Notes under the pieces: generated by a model | Told to the model about the DNA's origin: nothing | Databases searched by the model: none | Seen by the model: the letters and a program-made list of their open reading frames with translations, nothing else | Assembly: GCA_903848955.1 (NCBI GenBank) | Contig: CAINHS010000084.1 | Span: 1-52,828 of the forward strand | Source of the DNA: an uncultured beta proteobacterium | GTDB lineage: Bacteria > Pseudomonadota > Gammaproteobacteria > Burkholderiales > Rhodocyclaceae | Reading direction: 5' to 3' | Length of the DNA: 52,828 nucleotides | Shown: piece by piece, positions 1 to 8,295 of the stretch | Numbering within the stretch: position 1 is the first letter of the stretch | Layout of the letters: each line of letters starts with the position of its first letter | Translations under genes and position numbers: made by a program

Positions 1-46
1 ATTTGCCTGGCGGGATCTCTGAAGCGGTGATGTCTTTGGAGACGTA

Positions 47-169
47 TCCTGTGGATACCGTCCCCTCGGTCTTGACCTCGGAGACATTCCTGTGGATACC
101 GTCCCCTCGGTCTTGACCTCGGAGACATTCCTGTGGATACCGTCCCCTCGGTCTTGACCTCGGAGACAT
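47..169. repeat. Tandem 41-bp repeat, three copies
   Basis: Three head-to-tail copies with a period of exactly 41 bases start at 47, 88 and 129. Each contains GTGGATACCGTCCCCTCGG followed by CTTGACCTCGGAGACAT, and a partial unit (GGAGAC) precedes the first copy. On the minus strand each unit can fold into an imperfect hairpin between GTCTCC..GGTC and GACC..GGGGAC, which resembles a REP-type element. A related single hairpin lies at about 9609-9637. The array sits between the window edge and the terminator of the Ala/Pro-rich lipoprotein gene. No reading frame is seen. Confidence 0.9.
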
Positions 170-170
170 A

Positions 171-199
171 AAAAAAGCCAGCCTTACGGCTGGCTTTTT
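171..199. terminator. Bidirectional rho-independent terminator
   Basis: An 8-bp perfect stem (AGCCAGCC / GGCTGGCT) with a TTAC loop is flanked by an A-run on the left and a T-run on the right, so it can act in both directions. It lies 24 bases past the stop of the minus-strand lipoprotein gene, which it most likely ends. Confidence 0.85.
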
Positions 200-222
200 C
201 TTGCCCGAAGGCGGGTGAAGAA

Positions 223-513
223 TTACTTCTTCGCCGGAGCAGCGGGAGCAGCAGCCGGGGCGGCGGCAGCGGGAGCGGCAGCCGGGGCAGCAGCAGCCGG
301 AGCGGCGGCAGCGGGAGCAGCAGCGGCACCAGCAGCCGGGGCGGCAGCGGCGCCAGCAGCGGGAGCTGCAGCAGCGTCGGCGGGCTTCGGAGCTTCAGCA
401 GCAGGCTTCGGAGCTTCTACTTTCGGAGGCTCAACAGGCTTCGGGGCTTCGGTTTTGCCGCAAGCGGACACGGCCAAAGCGAGGAGGGCAGCTACGAGGA
501 GAGATTGCTTCAT
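223..513 (-). CDS. Small Ala/Pro-rich lipoprotein
   Basis: This is a 96-residue protein of unknown function. The N-terminus is a lipoprotein signal peptide (MKQSLLVAALLALAVSAC) with the lipobox Cys at residue 18, so it should be lipid-anchored in the envelope. The rest is low complexity: a Lys-Pro-Glu section (EAPKPVEPPK) and then repeated AAPAAG units up to the C-terminal PAKK. Such tails are often extended spacers that cross the periplasm or contact peptidoglycan, which is inference here. An AAGGA Shine-Dalgarno-like sequence precedes the ATG. The repeat section is GC-rich and could vary in length between strains. Confidence 0.75.
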   Translation of the reverse strand: MKQSLLVAALLALAVSACGKTEAPKPVEPPKVEAPKPAAEAPKPADAAAAPAAGAAAAPAAGAAAAPAAAAPAAAAPAAAPAAAAPAAAPAAPAKK

Positions 514-658
514 TTTGGTGAGATCCTTAACGTTATGGAGTTACGTGGCCAATTGGTTGATCGGAACGTTTCCATTTCGATCGGCCGACATGTTATCACG
601 CCGGGGATGATTTGTGCTACGGCGCAGCAATTAGCTTCCGCCATGCCGGGTTTCCGGC

Positions 659-1141
659 TCAAAGCCCGGTCGTATTGATCCTCAAGCAGGGGTGGGACAG
701 TTGCCACAGTTCCTCGAAGCGCTGCCGCCACGGGAAGATCTGGATATGATCATCGAGAATGAGGGCGCTGCGCGGCTGGGCAACGTGGAAACGCCGCACG
801 CCGTGGCTTTCATCTGCGAGCAGGTGCGTGTCCTCCAGATGGCGCAGATTGTCCGGAGTCTGGCGCACCGCCACGATATGCGAAAAGCGGAGAATAAGCT
901 GCATCAGGCGTGGCGCCTGGCGCTCCAATGTTGCAGGGTCATGCAGCACCATGCGGATGCTGCGCAAGCCGTCCTTCTGCAGCAAGCCGGTCAGCAGTTC
1001 GAGACGCGGTTTTTCTTCAAGGCGCAGGGCGGCAAGATCGCGATCGAAAATCAGGAGTTCGCGTTCTGCGCGACCGAGGACGGTGTCGCAGGCCTGGCGA
1101 TACTCGGCTTCACTGGTAAGCAGGGTGTAGGCAGTGCTCAT
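659..1141 (-). CDS. Conserved hypothetical protein (DUF7931-like)
   Basis: This 160-residue soluble protein starts MSTAYTLLTS and has no signal peptide or membrane segment. I match it only tentatively to a small betaproteobacterial family of unknown function (DUF7931). Its composition is that of a real coding region: charged helices and a conserved-looking section around residues 125-150 (RSALILDDHIQIFPWRQRFEEL in two blocks). It is transcribed away from rlmD, with 79 bases between the two starts. The downstream lipoprotein gene is on the same strand 145 bases away and probably has its own promoter. No function is assigned. Confidence 0.65.
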   Translation of the reverse strand: MSTAYTLLTSEAEYRQACDTVLGRAERELLIFDRDLAALRLEEKPRLELLTGLLQKDGLRSIRMVLHDPATLERQAPRLMQLILRFSHIVAVRQTPDNLRHLEDTHLLADESHGVRRFHVAQPRSALILDDHIQIFPWRQRFEELWQLSHPCLRINTTGL

Positions 1142-1220
1142 GGTTGAGGCTCCGCGACGCGACTGAGTTGGACCTGCCCATTATAATCACTCTCTTTTTT
1201 CCAACGGGTCCGGACTCCAC

Positions 1221-2525
1221 ATGCCGCTTGCACATATCGAATCCCTGGATCATGAAGGACGCGGGGTGGCGCACGTAGACGGCAAGGCAATCTTCATCGA
1301 AGGCGCCCTGCCGGGTGAAGTGGTCGAATACGCCAGTTATCGCCGCAAGCCGAGTTTCGAAAAGGCCCATGCTCTCAGCGTGCTGAGCGCTTCGAGTCAG
1401 CGCATCGAACCGGCCTGCCCGCATTTCGGTACCTGCGGCGGCTGCTCGATGCAGCATCTCAATCTTGCCGGCCAGACGGCCGCCAAGCAGCGTGTGCTGG
1501 AAGATGCCCTGTGGCATATCGCCAGGCTCCGGCCCGAGCAGCTGCTGCCGCCGGTTTCCGGTAGCGGATGGGGCTATCGACTGCGCGCCCGTTTTTCGGT
1601 GCGCCACGTCGCGAGCAAGGGCGGCACACTGGTCGGGTTTCGCGAAAAGCACAGCAGCTACGTGGCGATGATGGATTCGTGCGCCGTACTGCCGCCGCGC
1701 GTTTCCGCATTGATACCGCCGCTCAAGATCCTCGTCGACGGCATGTCGCAGCCTGACCGGATGCCGCAGATCGAGGTCGCGGTGGGCGGATCGCAGACCG
1801 TACTCTTGTTGCGCCACCTGGAGGCGCTCACAGCCGACGATCTGGATCGCTTGCGGCAGTTTGCCGATGCCCACGGAATTGTCTGGTATCTGCAGGCAAA
1901 AGGACCGGAGACCGTCACCCTGTTTCATCCCCGGCAGGCACCCCTGTTGAGCTATGAGTTGTCTGACTTCGGCCTCGAGCTGCTGTTCCATCCGACCGAA
2001 TTCACCCAGGTCAATCATGGTGTCAATCGCATGCTGGTGCGCCGTGCCATGGCCCTGCTGCAGCCGCAGGCGGGCGAGCGGATTGCCGACCTGTTCTGCG
2101 GTCTGGGCAATTTCACCCTGCCCATCGCACGGCTCGGGGCGCGTGTAGTCGGCATCGAAGGCAGCGCCGGGCTGGTCAAGCGGGCGCAGGAGAACGCCGC
2201 GCACAATGGCCTGGCGGATCTGTGCGAATTTGCTGTTGCCAACCTGTTCGAGACGACGGAGGAAAGCTTTGCCGCCCTGGGCGCTTTCGACAAACTGCTG
2301 ATCGACCCGCCGCGCGAAGGTGCAATGGCGCTGGTCAAGTCACTGCCCGCCGCAGGCGGCCCGCAGCGCATCGTGTACGTCTCATGCAGTCCGGCAACTC
2401 TCGCGCGCGATGCGGCAGTGCTGGTGCATGAGAAGGCTTACCGCTTGCGCGCGGCCGGCATCGCCAACATGTTCCCGCATACGTCCCATCTCGAATCGAT
2501 TGCCTTGTTCGAGCGCGGTTGCTGA
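1221..2525 (+). CDS. rlmD: 23S rRNA (uracil-1939-C5)-methyltransferase RlmD
   Basis: RlmD transfers a methyl group from SAM to C5 of U1939 in 23S rRNA. The 434-residue length is normal for the family. An N-terminal TRAM-like RNA-binding domain is followed by the iron-sulfur cluster ligands C66, C72, C75 ([10 protein letters not shown]) and C154. The C-terminal Rossmann methyltransferase has the SAM-binding section [11 protein letters not shown], the DPPREG motif, and the catalytic Cys at 389 in [11 protein letters not shown]. It is a single gene, divergent from the upstream hypothetical gene and closed by a hairpin directly downstream. The TRAM region and Cys set favour RlmD over the related TrmA. 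Confidence 0.95.
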   Translation: MPLAHIESLDHEGRGVAHVDGKAIFIEGALPGEVVEYASYRRKPSFEKAHALSVLSASSQRIEPACPHFGTCGGCSMQHLNLAGQTAAKQRVLEDALWHIARLRPEQLLPPVSGSGWGYRLRARFSVRHVASKGGTLVGFREKHSSYVAMMDSCAVLPPRVSALIPPLKILVDGMSQPDRMPQIEVAVGGSQTVLLLRHLEALTADDLDRLRQFADAHGIVWYLQAKGPETVTLFHPRQAPLLSYELSDFGLELLFHPTEFTQVNHGVNRMLVRRAMALLQPQAGERIADLFCGLGNFTLPIARLGARVVGIEGSAGLVKRAQENAAHNGLADLCEFAVANLFETTEESFAALGAFDKLLIDPPREGAMALVKSLPAAGGPQRIVYVSCSPATLARDAAVLVHEKAYRLRAAGIANMFPHTSHLESIALFERGC

Positions 2526-2531
2526 AAATGA

Positions 2532-2555
2532 AAACGGCGACCTAAGTCGCCGTTT
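2532..2555. terminator. Bidirectional terminator between rlmD and the BI-1 gene
   Basis: The stem AAACGGCGA / TCGCCGTTT has a 6-base loop and lies in the 56-base gap between the convergent rlmD (ends 2525) and the YccA-like gene (ends 2582). The A/T-rich ends let it serve both strands. Confidence 0.8.
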
Positions 2556-2581
2556 CGAGTCTGGCTGCCGTCTTGCGTTTT

Positions 2582-3274
2582 TTAGTCGCGGTCGCCGCTA
2601 AACATCATCAGCAGATTCAGCAGGCTGACAAAGACGTTGTAGACGTCCAGATACACGGCCAGCGTGGCCGTGATGTAATTGTCTTCGCCGCCGTGCACGA
2701 TGCGGTTGATGTCGTAGAGGATGTAGGCGGAGAACAACACGACGGCAATCGCCGAAATCGCCAACGCCAGGGCGGGGATCTGGAAGAAGATGTTCGCCAC
2801 CATGGCGACCAGCAGCAGGATCACGCCGGCAAAGAGAAACTTGCCGAGATTGGAAAAATCCCGCTTGGTGGTGGCCGCGACGCCCGCCAGCGAGACGAAG
2901 ATTGCCCCGGTGCCGCCGGCTGCCATGGCGATCAAGGTGCCGCCATTGGAAAATCCGAGCGCCGCCTGCAGGATGCGCGACAGCATAAGGCCCATGAAGA
3001 AGGTGAAGCCGAGCAGCAGCGCCACGCCCATGCCGCTGTTCTTGGTGCGCTCAATACCCCACATGAAGCCCCAGGCCACGCCGAGAAACAGCATGAATGC
3101 AATGAACGGGCTGCCGGCGAGGAAGGAGAAATTCAACTGCACGCCAAGCAGGGCACCGGCAACGGTGGGTAGCATCGACAGCGCAAGCAGGGCGTAGGTA
3201 TTGCGCAGCACGCGATTCTGCCGCAGGGCAATATCCGGCGTGGCAGATTGCGGATAGGTATGAATGTTTTCCAT
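2582..3274 (-). CDS. Bax inhibitor-1/YccA family membrane protein
   Basis: This is a 230-residue inner-membrane protein with seven hydrophobic segments, starting after a soluble N-terminus of about 25 residues. The segments include LLALSMLPTVAGALLG, FSFLAGSPFIAFMLF and a C-terminal VFVSLLNLLMMFSG. The conserved YDINRIVHGG section with its acidic residues is typical of the BI-1 (UPF0005) family. E. coli YccA modulates the FtsH protease and YbhL is a relative; ion-channel activity is known for some members. The start is supported by a strong AGGAGG about 9 bases upstream. The gene stands alone, with tRNA-Ser upstream on the same strand. Confidence 0.9.
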   Translation of the reverse strand: MENIHTYPQSATPDIALRQNRVLRNTYALLALSMLPTVAGALLGVQLNFSFLAGSPFIAFMLFLGVAWGFMWGIERTKNSGMGVALLLGFTFFMGLMLSRILQAALGFSNGGTLIAMAAGGTGAIFVSLAGVAATTKRDFSNLGKFLFAGVILLLVAMVANIFFQIPALALAISAIAVVLFSAYILYDINRIVHGGEDNYITATLAVYLDVYNVFVSLLNLLMMFSGDRD

Positions 3275-3436
3275 GGTCTTGCGGCCCTCCTGTGAAATGA
3301 TTCCAGTACGTTCGACAGTAATTGGTTCGCTTGGTTCCCGGCAGGCATGAAAGCTTATGCTGCGTAGCTGATTATAGCTGCGAAGGAGCGGGTCTCGCCG
3401 CGCTGCCTTTCAGCGGTTGGGCTTGTGCCGGACTTC

Positions 3437-3526
3437 TGGCGGAAGCGGTGAGATTCGAACTCACGAACGCCTTGCGACGTTGCCGGTTTTCAAGACCGGT
3501 GCATTCAACCGCTCTGCCACGCTTCC
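3437..3526 (-). tRNA. tRNA-Ser (anticodon TGA)
   Basis: A 90-base type II tRNA with a long variable arm is encoded on the minus strand. The acceptor stem GGAAGCG / CGCTTCC is perfect, the discriminator is G, and the 3' CCA is encoded (3437-3439). The anticodon loop is CTTGAAA with TGA at 3490-3492. The TTCGAAT T-loop is intact. Confidence 0.95.
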
Positions 3527-3574
3527 TTCGGGATGCGGATTCTAGCAGCCCGTCGTCTGCTCCAGCAGACCCGG

Positions 3575-4345
3575 CTAGTTGAATTTCGAGAAATCGGGCT
3601 TGCGTTTTTCGAAGAAGGCGGCGAAAGCCTCCTTCGCCTCGGGAGAAGCGAGGCGCTGCCTGAATACTTCCCCCTCGAAGCCCATTGTTTCGCTGATCAA
3701 GGCTTGCTGCGCACGTTTCATCAATTGCTTGGTGAGGCGCAGCGACGCCGCCGGTTGCGTGGTCAGTTTCAGGCAGCGCTCAAGTGCGTGATCCAGTGCC
3801 TGACCGTCGGGTAGCAAGCTGTTGACGATGCCGACTTCCAGAGCCGTCCGTGCGGAAAAGACTTCGCCCAGCATCAGCATCTCTGCCGCCCGCGCGTGGC
3901 CGGCACGCAAGGGCAGCAGCAGGCTTGACCCCGCTTCCGGTGTCAGGCCGAGATTGGCGAAAGGCACCGCGAAGCGCGCACTGCTGCCGGCGTAGACCAG
4001 GTCGCAGTGCAACAGCATCGTGGTGCCGATGCCCACGGCAACGCCTTCAACCGCTGCGACAAAGGGTTTCTGCAGCCTGGCCAGGCCCTCGATGAAGCGG
4101 AACACCGGCGCGTCCTTGTCCTGCGGCGGGTTGCCGACAAAATCGGCCAGATCGTTGCCGGCGGTGAAGTTGCCTCCGGCGCCGGAAATCAGGATGACCA
4201 GAACCGACGGGTCGGCGTCGGCCCTGGCCAGTTCATCCGCCATGTTCCCGTACATCTCGGCGGTGAGCGCGTTCTTCTTCTCCGGGCGCGCCATTTCAAT
4301 CCGGAACACGCCGTCGGCGTGCACGATACGGACGTTCCCGCTCAT
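3575..4345 (-). CDS. Enoyl-CoA isomerase/hydratase-like crotonase
   Basis: This 256-residue crotonase-fold protein is the third gene of an operon with an acyl-CoA ligase and a GST. Oxyanion-hole sections are SGAGGNFTAGNDL (about 54-66) and GVAVGIGTTM (101-110). There is one conserved catalytic-type Glu at 137 in LTPEAGSS, and the hydratase's other Glu position is not occupied. That arrangement is usual for delta3,delta2-enoyl-CoA isomerases (ECI2-like), so isomerisation of unsaturated fatty acyl-CoA is more likely than hydration. Its ATG overlaps the GST stop in TCAT (ATGA on the coding strand), showing translational coupling. PaaG-type isomerase is the alternative. Confidence 0.85.
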   Translation of the reverse strand: MSGNVRIVHADGVFRIEMARPEKKNALTAEMYGNMADELARADADPSVLVILISGAGGNFTAGNDLADFVGNPPQDKDAPVFRFIEGLARLQKPFVAAVEGVAVGIGTTMLLHCDLVYAGSSARFAVPFANLGLTPEAGSSLLLPLRAGHARAAEMLMLGEVFSARTALEVGIVNSLLPDGQALDHALERCLKLTTQPAASLRLTKQLMKRAQQALISETMGFEGEVFRQRLASPEAKEAFAAFFEKRKPDFSKFN

Positions 4346-5007
4346 TTCTTCGGCCTCGACATGAAGGCCGCCATACCCGCCTTGCGATCTTCGCTGACCT
4401 TCTGCGCATGAGGCCGCTCGCCGATCAGCTTGAGGTAGGCGGCGGCTTGCGGCAGCAGTTGTTCAACGAAATCGCGCTGATAGATCTTGCGCGTGGCCTG
4501 GCTGACCAGCGGCAGATGTACCCAGGCAGCGCAGTCGGCGTGGGTGAAACTGTCGCCGCCGATGAATGGCGCAAAACGGGCCAGGCGAGCCAGACCTTTG
4601 AGACCTTTTTCAAGCAGCGGCGCGACTTCCGCCTTGGTTTCGGCGGAGACTGTGCCGCCAAAAAAAGCTTCGGCATAGAGTCGGCGTGCCTGCAGTTCAA
4701 GGTGCAGTTCGATATGCTCGATCAGTTCGCGACATTTCGCACGCTCAAAGCTGTCGCGCGGGTAGAGCGGGGGTTCGGGCCAGGTGTCCTCGATGAATTC
4801 GGTGAGCACCTGCGATTCGCTCAGCACGCCCTTGGGCGTCCTCAGGAAGGGAACTTTGCCCACCGGCGATTCGGCCAGCATCTCTTCGCTTTGCGACGGC
4901 GAAACGAGCGCCTCGGCAAAGGGAATACCTTTCTCCAGCAGGGAGAGCTTGACCTTGTTGTAGTAATTGCTTACGGAGAAACCGCAGAGGGTGATGGCTG
5001 TATTCAA
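4342..5007 (-). CDS. Glutathione S-transferase family protein
   Basis: The protein is 221 residues if it starts at the TTG at 5007. The reading frame stays open further upstream, but that part overlaps the ligase gene and lacks similarity. The TTG is two bases after the ligase stop, and an AGGAG lies 7 bases before it inside the ligase's last codons. The thioredoxin-like N-terminus has LCGFSVSNYYNKVK with Ser13 as a probable glutathione-activating residue and the cis-Pro section GKVPFL. The all-helical C-terminal domain contains FTHADCAAW. It sits between ligase and isomerase genes, so it may act on an acyl-CoA-related electrophile. The substrate is unknown. Confidence 0.85.
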   Translation of the reverse strand: MNTAITLCGFSVSNYYNKVKLSLLEKGIPFAEALVSPSQSEEMLAESPVGKVPFLRTPKGVLSESQVLTEFIEDTWPEPPLYPRDSFERAKCRELIEHIELHLELQARRLYAEAFFGGTVSAETKAEVAPLLEKGLKGLARLARFAPFIGGDSFTHADCAAWVHLPLVSQATRKIYQRDFVEQLLPQAAAYLKLIGERPHAQKVSEDRKAGMAAFMSRPKK

Positions 5008-5008
5008 T

Positions 5009-6634
5009 TCAGGCTCCTGGCAAACGGTATTCGCTGAGGCGTTGGCGCAACAGCAACTTGGAAAGCTTGCCGGTTGCTGTATGCGGCAGGTCTTCGACAA
5101 AAATCACGTCGTCGGGGATCCACCACTTGGCTACTTTTCCTTCGTAGAAGGCGAGCAGTTCCTCGCGGCTGACATCCTGCCCGGCTTTCCTGATGACCAC
5201 CAGCAAAGGGCGCTCGTCCCACTTCGGATGGTAGGCGCCGATGACGGCGGCTTCGGTGACCGCGGGGTGGGCGACGGCAATGTTCTCGAGGTCGATCGAA
5301 GAAATCCATTCGCCGCCAGACTTTATTACATCCTTCGAACGGTCGGTAATCTGCATGTAGCCGTCGGGATCGATGGTGGCGACATCTCCCGTCGGAAACC
5401 AGCCGTCACGCAGGGCGTCGTCGCCCTCGCTGCGGTAGTAGCCGCTGGTGATCCACGGCCCGCGCACCAGCAGGTCGCCAAAGGCTTTGCCGTCGCGCGG
5501 CAGGTCGGCGCCGTTGCCATCGACAATCTTCATCTCGACGCCGAAGAGGCTGCGGCCCTGGTTGAGGCGGATGTGGTTGCGCTCCTTCTCCGGCAGTGCC
5601 AGATGTTTCTTCTTGTAGGTGTTGACGGTGCCCAACGGACTCATCTCGGTCATGCCCCAGGCATGCACTACGGTGACATCGAACTGCTCGTCGAAGCTGC
5701 GGATCATGGCCGGCGGCGCAGCCGAACCGCCGATGACCAGGCGCTTGACGGTCGATAGCCGGAGTTTGTTGGCTTGCAGGTAATGCAGCAGGCCGAGCCA
5801 TATGGTCGGCACGCCGGCCGACATGGTGACGCCTTCCTCCTCGAACATCGAATACAGGCTGGCGCCGTCGAGATGCGGCCCCGGCATCACCAGCTTGGCG
5901 CCGGTCAGGGCGCAGGCATAGGGCAGGCCCCAGGCATTGACGTGGAACATCGGCACCGCCGGCAGGATGGTATCGAGTGCCGAGGCCCCCAGTGCATCCG
6001 GCAGGCTGGAACCATAGGCATGCAGCATCGTCGAGCGGTGCGAGTAGAGCACGCCCTTCGGGTTGCCCGTCGTGCCCGAGGTGTAGCACAGCGAAGAGGC
6101 CGTGTTTTCGTCAAACTCCGGCCATTCGTAGTCGTCGCTTTGCGCCGCCAGCAGTTCTTCGTAGCAGAGCAGGTTCGGTATTTTGTTGGCCGGCATTTCG
6201 GCGCTGCTGCAGAGGGCGATCCAGCCCTTGACGCCCGGGCAATGCGGCACCAGGGCCTCGATGAGATTGGCAAAATTGACGTCGAAGAAGATGAAGCGGT
6301 CGTCGGCGTGGTTGGCGATATAGGTGATCTGCTCGGGGAACAGGCGCGGATTGATGGTGTGGCAGATCGCCGCCATGCCGGAGACGGCATAGTAGATCTC
6401 GAAATGCCGGTGAGTGTTCCAGGCCAGGGTGCCGATGCGGTCCTCGGTCTTGACACCGAGAGCCAGCAGAACCCGCACCAGCTGGCGCGAACGACGGTGG
6501 GCCTCGCTATAGGTGTAGCGATGCGTACCGCCGACGGGCAGGCGGGATACGATTCCGGTATCGCCGTGATTCTGGTCGGCATGTCGCAGCAGGCCGGAAA
6601 TCATCATCTGCCGGTTCATCATCAAGCCTTGCAT
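5009..6634 (-). CDS. Medium/long-chain fatty-acid-CoA ligase
   Basis: This 541-residue ANL-superfamily ligase converts a fatty acid, ATP and CoA to acyl-CoA through an acyl-adenylate. The P-loop-like [12 protein letters not shown] lies near residue 180, the A5-type motif [12 protein letters not shown] near 330, and the catalytic Lys in TATGKLSK near 522. Among known members it most resembles the AlkK type of medium-chain ligases. An AGGAG sits 8 bases before the ATG, supporting this start. It is the first gene of the operon ligase-GST-isomerase, whose genes are nearly contiguous. The exact chain length or an aromatic substrate cannot be decided from sequence. Confidence 0.9.
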   Translation of the reverse strand: MQGLMMNRQMMISGLLRHADQNHGDTGIVSRLPVGGTHRYTYSEAHRRSRQLVRVLLALGVKTEDRIGTLAWNTHRHFEIYYAVSGMAAICHTINPRLFPEQITYIANHADDRFIFFDVNFANLIEALVPHCPGVKGWIALCSSAEMPANKIPNLLCYEELLAAQSDDYEWPEFDENTASSLCYTSGTTGNPKGVLYSHRSTMLHAYGSSLPDALGASALDTILPAVPMFHVNAWGLPYACALTGAKLVMPGPHLDGASLYSMFEEEGVTMSAGVPTIWLGLLHYLQANKLRLSTVKRLVIGGSAAPPAMIRSFDEQFDVTVVHAWGMTEMSPLGTVNTYKKKHLALPEKERNHIRLNQGRSLFGVEMKIVDGNGADLPRDGKAFGDLLVRGPWITSGYYRSEGDDALRDGWFPTGDVATIDPDGYMQITDRSKDVIKSGGEWISSIDLENIAVAHPAVTEAAVIGAYHPKWDERPLLVVIRKAGQDVSREELLAFYEGKVAKWWIPDDVIFVEDLPHTATGKLSKLLLRQRLSEYRLPGA

Positions 6635-6748
6635 TTACCTACTCCTCTCCGTTGCCCGGATCATGCGCCAAGCTCTGCGGCAACCATATCATTGGAATTC
6701 GCGGGAGACAATCGTCAAGTGCAGGCGCAGCCGGGAGAAAACCAGGTT

Positions 6749-7201
6749 TCAGCCGGGGCCGTCGCGCGTGGCGTCGGCCCAGCAATTGGGCGTCTCGTAG
6801 AGCCGGATGCGCTCAAGACGCAGATGATTGCCATAGCTGTCGCGGTACAGCGGATCGAGAATCGAAAAGGCGATGCGCGCCAGATTTTCTGCGGTCGGCA
6901 CGGCGTCGAGCACAACCGTCTTGTGATCCGGCAAACTGCCGAGGAAGTCCGCTACCGCCCGGTCTTCGCGCCAGACCAGAAAGGCATGGTCCCAGACATC
7001 GACCAGATGCTGCCTGGCGATCGCCTTGACTTCGGAAAAATCCATCACCATGCCATCGTCGGGCCGCCCGGCGGCATCGATGACGCCGCCGGCGAGGGTG
7101 ATTTCGAGTGCGTAGCGGTGGCCGTGCAGGTGGCGGCACTGGCTCTGATGATTCGGGATCCGGTGGCCCGCATCGAATTCGAGGCGACGGGTAATACGCA
7201 T
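6749..7201 (-). CDS. queD: 6-carboxytetrahydropterin synthase QueD (PTPS family)
   Basis: QueD converts dihydroneopterin triphosphate to 6-carboxy-tetrahydropterin in queuosine and 7-deazaguanine synthesis. The 150 residues show the zinc ligands His13 (FDAGHR), His26 and His28, with the catalytic Cys22 in the C-x3-H-x-H arrangement (CRHLHGH). The substrate Glu lies in the C-terminal YETPNCWA. The catalytic Cys position fits QueD rather than eukaryotic-type pyruvoyl-tetrahydropterin synthase. It is divergent from a radical SAM gene 140 bases away. No queC, queE or queF gene is in the window. Confidence 0.9.
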   Translation of the reverse strand: MRITRRLEFDAGHRIPNHQSQCRHLHGHRYALEITLAGGVIDAAGRPDDGMVMDFSEVKAIARQHLVDVWDHAFLVWREDRAVADFLGSLPDHKTVVLDAVPTAENLARIAFSILDPLYRDSYGNHLRLERIRLYETPNCWADATRDGPG

Positions 7202-7341
7202 GGTCGGCAGGGCCTTGTTTGTGGCAAAGTGTCCGCAGCTGCGCGGATGATCTGTCGCGCATTATAGCGGCGCCACAGCGCCGTCCCGCCAGTGCCGGCT
7301 TGCGGTCGTGCCTGGAATGCCGTTCGTACTGTCGATCCGCC

Positions 7342-8187
7342 ATGTCCCGCATCCTGCTCAAAACTGAAGATCATTCCCGCGACAGTGCCGGCATGCGCTA
7401 TGTCTATCCGGTGATTTCGCGCAGGGCCGGCGGCGTTTCGGTCGGCATCAATCTGAATCCCAACAATGCCTGCAACTGGCGCTGCATCTATTGCCAGGTT
7501 CCCGGTCTGACGCGCGGCGGGCCGCCGCCGGTCGACCTGGCGCTGCTGGAGCGGGAACTGGACGATTTCCTGCGTTGGGCCGGGTCCGGCGACTTCATGG
7601 CGACGCGCGTTCCCGCAGACGTCCGCCGGCTGGTCGATGTGGCGTTCTCCGGCAACGGCGAGCCGACCAGCTCTGCCGAGTTTGCCGCGGCCGTGGCGAT
7701 TGCCGGGCGGGTGCTCGCGGCGCACGGTCTGACCGGCAAAGTCGTCATGCGCCTGATCACCAACGGCAGTCTGCTCGAACGCAAGGCGGTGCAAGAAGGT
7801 ATTGGGCTGATCGGCAAGGCCGCCGGCGAGGTCTGGTTCAAGCTTGACACGGCCACGGCGGCCGGTCTGGCGCGCATCAACGGTACCCGCGCCCGGCCTG
7901 AAGCGGTGGCGCGGCGTCTGGCATGCTGCGCGGCGCTGGCGCCGACCTGGGTGCAGACCTGCCTGTTCCGCTTCGACGGCGAAGCGCCCGCAGAGCCGGA
8001 AATGCACGCTTATCTGACGCTGCTGGCCCCCCTCGCGCCGGTTCTTGCCGGCGTGCATCTCTACAGTCTGGCGCGGCCGTCGCTGCAAAAAGAGGCGCCC
8101 CGGCTGGGGCGCATGGAAGCCGGATGGCTGGAGGAAATGGCGCAGCGTGTGCGCCGCACCGGACTGACCGTTCGCGTCAGCCCTTGA
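7342..8187 (+). CDS. Radical SAM protein of unknown substrate
   Basis: This 281-residue enzyme starts at the ATG at 7342 (MSRILLKTED); the longer frame has no support. The cluster motif is C-x3-C-x2-C (ACNWRCIYC) near residue 43-50, preceded by NLNPNN. A SAM-binding Gly/Glu section FSGNGEPTS follows, and the TIM-barrel core runs to the C-terminus. The pattern resembles COG0731-type enzymes, relatives of the wyosine synthase TYW1, but lacks any accessory domain. It is divergent from queD, so a link to modified-base metabolism is possible but unproven. It is not a standard QueE. Confidence 0.8.
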   Translation: MSRILLKTEDHSRDSAGMRYVYPVISRRAGGVSVGINLNPNNACNWRCIYCQVPGLTRGGPPPVDLALLERELDDFLRWAGSGDFMATRVPADVRRLVDVAFSGNGEPTSSAEFAAAVAIAGRVLAAHGLTGKVVMRLITNGSLLERKAVQEGIGLIGKAAGEVWFKLDTATAAGLARINGTRARPEAVARRLACCAALAPTWVQTCLFRFDGEAPAEPEMHAYLTLLAPLAPVLAGVHLYSLARPSLQKEAPRLGRMEAGWLEEMAQRVRRTGLTVRVSP

Positions 8188-8295
8188 AGCACCGGCGCGC
8201 GCAGCGCAAATCCCGGCATGCAAAGCACCGGGGGGTTCCTTGTTTGCCGCGAGTATCGGGTAAAATCTCCGCTTCTCAACTCACCAACCACGGCA

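Noticed and set aside
47-169. CRISPR array
   Set aside because: The units follow each other without unique spacers and no cas gene is near; it is a tandem repeat.
215-610. Plus-strand frame of 131 codons with Gly/Ala repeats
   Set aside because: It is the shadow of the Ala/Pro-rich lipoprotein gene on the other strand; only that strand has a signal peptide.
1182-1187. TATAAT as an rlmD promoter -10 box
   Set aside because: The box is perfect, but no -35 with proper spacing exists; the nearest TTGGAC is only 8 bases away. It may still be used, but I could not support it.
4342-5100. Longer GST reading frame with an ATG at 5100
   Set aside because: It overlaps the ligase gene by more than 90 bases and its first 31 residues (Cys-rich) do not fit a GST N-terminus; the TTG at 5007 with AGGAG is better.
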